From Desulfobulbaceae bacterium (GTDB lineage Bacteria > Desulfobacterota > Desulfobulbia > Desulfobulbales > Desulfocapsaceae), in NCBI GenBank assembly GCA_030632405.1, contig DAOVUU010000008.1, positions 1-17,856 of the forward strand: a stretch of 17,856 nucleotides of DNA, given 5' to 3'. Shown piece after piece: positions 14,955-17,856 of this stretch. Below the pieces are notes generated by a model. That model did no database searches. It worked only from the letters and a program-made list of their open reading frames with translations, and had not been told where the DNA came from. Numbering within the stretch: the first letter of the stretch is position 1; each line of letters opens with the position of its first letter. A program made the position numbers and the translations under genes.

Positions 14955-15737
14955 CTATAAGGGTACTATCGCATTATCGGTCGAATTCTTGAATTTAGAG
15001 TCAGTTGAATTAAGCCGGAGTACAAAATCTACCCGGCGGTTCAAGGCTCTGGCTGCATCGTTGTTATTGGGGATAACTGGCCTGTCCTTTCCATATCCGA
15101 CAGAGGACATTCTGTCCAGCGACAGCAGGCCACTCTGGTTGAAAAAACGAAGAACAGAAACTGAACGATTAACAGAAAGATCCCAGTGGCTGTATGGTTT
15201 TTCGGTCAGCTGAGAATCATCGGTATGACCTTCTATTCGCAGGTTCATGGGTAATGGGTTGATAATGTTCGCAACTGTTCTAAGAGTCGGATAGGACTTG
15301 ATTGACAATTTAGCCTGACCTGGTTCAAAGAGAACAGATTCGCTGATTCGCAGGACTATGGACTGGTCATCTCTTTTCAAAACACCAATATCTTTGCTGA
15401 GTCGAAGGGAATCAATCTGCGATTTTATCTGTTCATAAACCTTTCTGGTGGTTTGCTCCTGGATCGGTGAAAATGGAGTGATTGGAGCAGAAGGAAGAAC
15501 TGGTATTGCAAAATTCACAGTAGAAGGTGCGCCGTGGATCCCGAAGGCATCCTTGATTGAACTGGATGCCTTTGTAAACTTAACCGGGTCCATACTTGCC
15601 ATGGAGAGAAGAAGGACGAAAAAAGTAAGAAGGAGAGTCACAAGATCTGAATAAGTGACCATCCATGCAGGTGCCCCTGCAGCACATTTACATTTTGTTT
15701 CTTTCTGTTCTTCCTGTTGAGCTAGTTCTTCTGACAC
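14955..15737 (-). CDS. motB: Flagellar stator protein MotB (PomB/MotS-like)
   Basis: MotB is the stator subunit that carries the ion-binding aspartate and anchors the complex to peptidoglycan. The 260-residue protein has one membrane helix (about 24-47), within GAPAWMVTYSDLVTLLLTFF, with the essential Asp at 31. A linker with a plug-like segment follows. The OmpA-like peptidoglycan-binding domain covers about 130-242, with LRIEGHTDD (166-174), the SVNRSVSVLRFF stretch and NRRVDFVL (233-240). WMVTYSDLVTLLLTFF resembles sodium-type PomB/MotS more than the YADFMTAMMAFF form of enterobacterial MotB; the ion used is inferred, not shown. The start is GTG, with AGGGG 8 nt upstream, 11 nt after motA. 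Confidence 0.96.
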   Translation of the reverse strand: MSEELAQQEEQKETKCKCAAGAPAWMVTYSDLVTLLLTFFVLLLSMASMDPVKFTKASSSIKDAFGIHGAPSTVNFAIPVLPSAPITPFSPIQEQTTRKVYEQIKSQIDSLRLSKDIGVLKRDDQSIVLRISESVLFEPGQAKLSIKSYPTLRTVANIINPLPMNLRIEGHTDDSQLTEKPYSHWDLSVNRSVSVLRFFNQSGLLSLDRMSSVGYGKDRPVIPNNNDAARALNRRVDFVLRLNSTDSKFKNSTDNAIVPL

Positions 15738-15748
15738 AACTGTTACCC

Positions 15749-16516
15749 CTATTTTTTAAAGGTAGATTCTCGAAGTTTTGGCGCGATGAAAGCATGGAGT
15801 TTCTGCTCCATTATCCTGGGATTTTCTCCCGAAAGAATTGACTGCATTCCTTCAATAATCAAAGTTTTAATTAAAACTTCTGAAGCAGATCGGTTTTTGA
15901 GTTTTCCTGCCATCGGGGAGCAGACGACGTTGGCAATCACAGCTCCGTAGAATGTAGTAAGAAGTGCAACAGCCATTGCCGGTCCGATGGTGGATGGATC
16001 GTCCATGGTCTGGAGCATCTGGACAAGACCGATGAGAGTACCAACCATGCCCATGGCGGGAGCATAAGCAGCAATCGAGGTAAATATATCGGCTCCTTTT
16101 TCATGCCGCTGCTGGATGTACTCTATCTCAGTATTAAGCATGGAACGTAAAGTTTCAGGTTCCTGGCCGTCCACTGCCATTTGCGTGGCTTTTTTGAGAA
16201 ACTCATCATCAACTGTTTCCATGGCTCCCTGCAGAGAAAGTATACCTTCCTTACGAGCTTTATTTGCAAATTCCATAAGTTGAATTATCAGTGCATTTAC
16301 AGAAGTTTCTTTGTGGAGCACGGTTTTTTTAGCAACATTAATGGCATCAAAGACATCACTGAATGGATAATGAACCAGCGTATTGCCCATGGTGCCGCCA
16401 AATACGATCATTATCGAGGGAACATTAATAAAAATTACCAGCGGGCCACCCTGCAGGATAGCCATTATCATCAAACCAAAAGCTGCACCAATACCAATTA
16501 TTGTCGAAAGATCCAA
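15749..16516 (-). CDS. motA: Flagellar stator protein MotA (PomA-like)
   Basis: MotA is the four-helix stator subunit that pairs with MotB to convert ion flow into torque on FliG. I start it at the TTG at 16516, giving 255 residues beginning (M)DLSTIIGIGAAFGLMIMA, the usual MotA/PomA N-terminus. GGAGGG (16528-16523) lies 6 nt upstream of the TTG. The alternative ATG at 16540 has no shine-dalgarno and adds eight residues. Helices 1 and 2 hold PSIMIVFGGTMGN. The cytosolic loop has the charged ARKEGILSLQ region. Helices 3 and 4 read AYAPAMGMVGTLIGLVQMLQ and GPAMAVALLTTFYGAVIANV, with the conserved prolines. It heads the motAB-fliLMNOPQR operon. Confidence 0.96.
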   Translation of the reverse strand: MDLSTIIGIGAAFGLMIMAILQGGPLVIFINVPSIMIVFGGTMGNTLVHYPFSDVFDAINVAKKTVLHKETSVNALIIQLMEFANKARKEGILSLQGAMETVDDEFLKKATQMAVDGQEPETLRSMLNTEIEYIQQRHEKGADIFTSIAAYAPAMGMVGTLIGLVQMLQTMDDPSTIGPAMAVALLTTFYGAVIANVVCSPMAGKLKNRSASEVLIKTLIIEGMQSILSGENPRIMEQKLHAFIAPKLRESTFKK

Positions 16517-16522
16517 AAGAAT

Positions 16523-16528
16523 CCCTCC
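16523..16528 (-). promoter_or_regulatory. Ribosome binding site deciding the motA TTG start
   Basis: GGAGGG on the minus strand, 6 nt before the TTG at 16516, is the best shine-dalgarno near motA. The ATG at 16540 lies upstream of it and has none, so translation is most likely to begin at TTG. Confidence 0.65.
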
Positions 16529-16588
16529 ATTTATGTTCATAAAGTAAGCAGGAAAACCAAAGTCTTATAATACTAGTTCGTTATCCAT

Positions 16589-16617
16589 ATCATAGACTTT
16601 CATTTTCTAAAACTCAA
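16589..16617 (-). promoter_or_regulatory. Candidate sigma-70 promoter for the motA operon
   Basis: The minus strand reads TTGAGT (16617-16612), a 17-nt spacer and TATGAT (16594-16589). This is close to the sigma-70 consensus TTGACA-N17-TATAAT, and it is placed so that transcription would begin near 16582, about 65 nt before the motA TTG. It lies after the flgE terminator and before the first gene of a long operon, where a promoter is expected. It was found by eye. Confidence 0.5.
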
Positions 16618-16689
16618 GGAACTATTCAGCAGATTATTTCCAGGTTATTGAAAGCTGTTTTTACCAGATGTAAAGACATAAGTCAGCAT

Positions 16690-16705
16690 TGCAAAAAGTA
16701 TTCCA
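16690..16705 (-). promoter_or_regulatory. Candidate sigma-54 promoter upstream of motA
   Basis: TGGAATACTTTTTGCA on the minus strand keeps the invariant GG and GC of sigma-54 (RpoN) promoters with exactly 10 nt between them, and the TTGCA of the -12 element. The middle of the -24 element (CAC in the consensus) is not kept. Many non-enterobacterial flagellar genes use sigma-54, so this is plausible, but the match is partial and the leader to motA would be about 160 nt. Confidence 0.35.
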
Positions 16706-16764
16706 TATTTAAAAGATGTGTTTAGAGGAAGAAATACGAGGTGATTTTGCGCGGAGATAGGGGG

Positions 16765-16803
16765 AAAAGGAAAGGACCGGTTAATTACCGGCCCTTTCCT
16801 TTT
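16765..16803 (-). terminator. Hairpin terminator after flgE
   Basis: On the minus strand AAAAGGAAAGGGCCGG pairs with CCGGTCCTTTCCTTTT across a 7-nt loop (TAATTAA). This makes a 16-bp stem whose only irregular pair is a G-U, followed by a short pyrimidine run. In the opposite direction the same pair would be an A-C mismatch, so the stem is best formed in flgE-sense RNA. It starts 24 nt after the flgE stop and separates flgE from the motA operon. Confidence 0.8.
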
Positions 16804-16826
16804 AAAGAAATGTCAAAAATATGACA

Positions 16827-17856
16827 CTAGCGTTTGAGGTTGATCAGTTCACCGAGTAACTCGTCAACAGTGGTAATTATTTTTGAATTGGCCTGGAAAC
16901 CTCTCTGTATAGTTATCATTTTGACAAATTCAGCTCCCATATCTACATTGGATTGTTCAAGTGAGTTGGTGAACACCTTCCCTAGTTCAGGCCCCGGCAG
17001 CCCTGTGCGGGGTGATCCGGAGGATGATGTTTCTGTGTAGAGATTGGTGCCGGCATTGAATAATCCATTGGGATTAACGAATTTGCCTAAAACCAGTTGA
17101 GAAATTTTAGTCTGTTCGCCATTTGAATAGGATGCTATTACGATACCGTCCGGATCAATTTCTATACCGGTGAGATCTCCTGCTCCATAACCGTTTTGAT
17201 CCTGGGAAATTACAACAGATTCACTATTAAACTGGGTAGTGTCGAAGGTCATTGCAAAATTAGAAATTGCTGTGCCGTTGGCCCAGTCTATACCGGCTAT
17301 GTTACCTATGGTAGGCAGAGGCGGATCTAAAGCATCATTCTGCAGTATACCGTCTTCTGTAAAATCGAGTGTAGTGGCACCAATACCCTGCAGTGGGGTA
17401 CCAGCTTCATCCTCGGTACTCCATGCCCAGTTCCAGCTATTTTCAGCTGTTTTTATAAAATAGGTGGTGAGGAGGTGAGGATTGCCCTGGGTATCATACA
17501 CCTGTGTAGAAGATGAATAATTGAAGGTGTTCGGATCGGTTATAAGGAAGTCACCAATTGCAAGAATTGCTTCGTCAGCATCGAGGTTGGTGGTAAGGGA
17601 AAGTTCAGTGGTAGCGTTTCCCGGAATGAGGCCTTCATTGAGGACTTGAATATCTCCCGCATCCCCAGCCTTCAATGAGCCGTTTACATCAAATCCTTTG
17701 CCCTGAACGCGAAATCCTTCCGGGTTGACAAGATAGCCGGCGTCATTAAATCTAAACGCTCCAGCTCTTGAATAATAGGTTGTAAGGTTTCCTTCTTCTT
17801 TGAGCATGAAGAAGCCATCCCCCTCAATTGCCACATCTAAATTAGATTCTGTGGTT
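16827..17856 (-). CDS. flgE: Flagellar hook protein FlgE (partial, C-terminal part)
   Basis: FlgE is the building block of the hook, exported by the flagellar type III system. The gene enters from beyond the right edge. The frame is open to the edge (TTESNLDVAIEGDGFFML), and the GTG at 17834 is an internal valine, not a start. About 342 residues are visible. NLDVAIEGDGFF is the conserved block near residue 80 of hook and rod proteins. The variable middle domain (with TQVYDTQGNPHLLTTYFIKT) suggests a FlgE D2-type domain. The C-terminus has LEQSNVDMGAEFVKMITIQR, then GFQANSKIITTVDELLGELI. The large middle domain separates it from FlgF and FlgG. The inferred full length is about 420 residues. 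A terminator follows. Confidence 0.93.
   Translation of the reverse strand, partial: TTESNLDVAIEGDGFFMLKEEGNLTTYYSRAGAFRFNDAGYLVNPEGFRVQGKGFDVNGSLKAGDAGDIQVLNEGLIPGNATTELSLTTNLDADEAILAIGDFLITDPNTFNYSSSTQVYDTQGNPHLLTTYFIKTAENSWNWAWSTEDEAGTPLQGIGATTLDFTEDGILQNDALDPPLPTIGNIAGIDWANGTAISNFAMTFDTTQFNSESVVISQDQNGYGAGDLTGIEIDPDGIVIASYSNGEQTKISQLVLGKFVNPNGLFNAGTNLYTETSSSGSPRTGLPGPELGKVFTNSLEQSNVDMGAEFVKMITIQRGFQANSKIITTVDELLGELINLKR

Noticed and set aside
1..17856. Search for defence systems, prophage, tRNA, rRNA, riboswitches or a novel gene cluster
   Set aside because: Nearly all of the window is occupied by recognisable flagellar genes on one strand; no cloverleaf, integrase or unfamiliar cluster was seen apart from the small gene at 3950-4369.

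Overview
This window is one long flagellar gene cluster. All 21 genes read on the minus strand, so transcription runs from high to low coordinates. Both ends cut through genes: flgE at the right, flgI at the left. The P-ring and L-ring genes (flgI, flgH) show a Gram-negative, outer-membrane bacterium. The order motAB-fliLMNOPQR-flhBAFG-fliA followed by flgFGAHI, the moderate GC content, PomA/MotS-like motor proteins and an FlhF/FlhG pair fit a motile deltaproteobacterium-type organism (Desulfobacterota, perhaps a Desulfobulbales relative). That placement is inference from gene order and style, not from a marker gene.

Layout in order of transcription: 17856-16827 holds the C-terminal part of the hook protein FlgE, followed by a strong hairpin terminator (16765-16803). 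The gap 16541-16764 holds candidate sigma-54 and sigma-70 promoters. Then come the stator (motA, motB), fliL, the switch genes fliM and fliN, and the export-gate genes fliO, fliP, fliQ and fliR, all nearly touching or overlapping. A 135-bp MITE-like element with 19-bp perfect terminal inverted repeats and two inner hairpins (10574-10708) sits between fliR and flhB. After it come flhB, flhA, flhF, flhG, fliA and a small membrane/coiled-coil gene of unknown function. A candidate FliA (sigma-28) promoter (3896-3923) precedes flgF, flgG, flgA, flgH and flgI.

Together the genes encode most of the export apparatus (FlhA, FlhB, FliO, FliP, FliQ, FliR), part of the switch (FliM, FliN; FliG is not here), the stator (MotA, MotB, FliL), control of flagellar site and number (FlhF, FlhG), the late sigma factor FliA, the distal rod (FlgF, FlgG), the L and P rings with the P-ring chaperone (FlgH, FlgI, FlgA), and the hook (FlgE).

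No undescribed system was found. The main oddities are: an apparent frameshift that separates the FlhF-activating DQAxxLR motif of FlhG from its ATPase domain; the mobile-type repeat inside the operon; an uncharacterised gene between fliA and flgF; a divergent FliM; and probable non-ATG starts (TTG for motA; TTG or GTG for fliR; GTG for motB, fliM and flhB).
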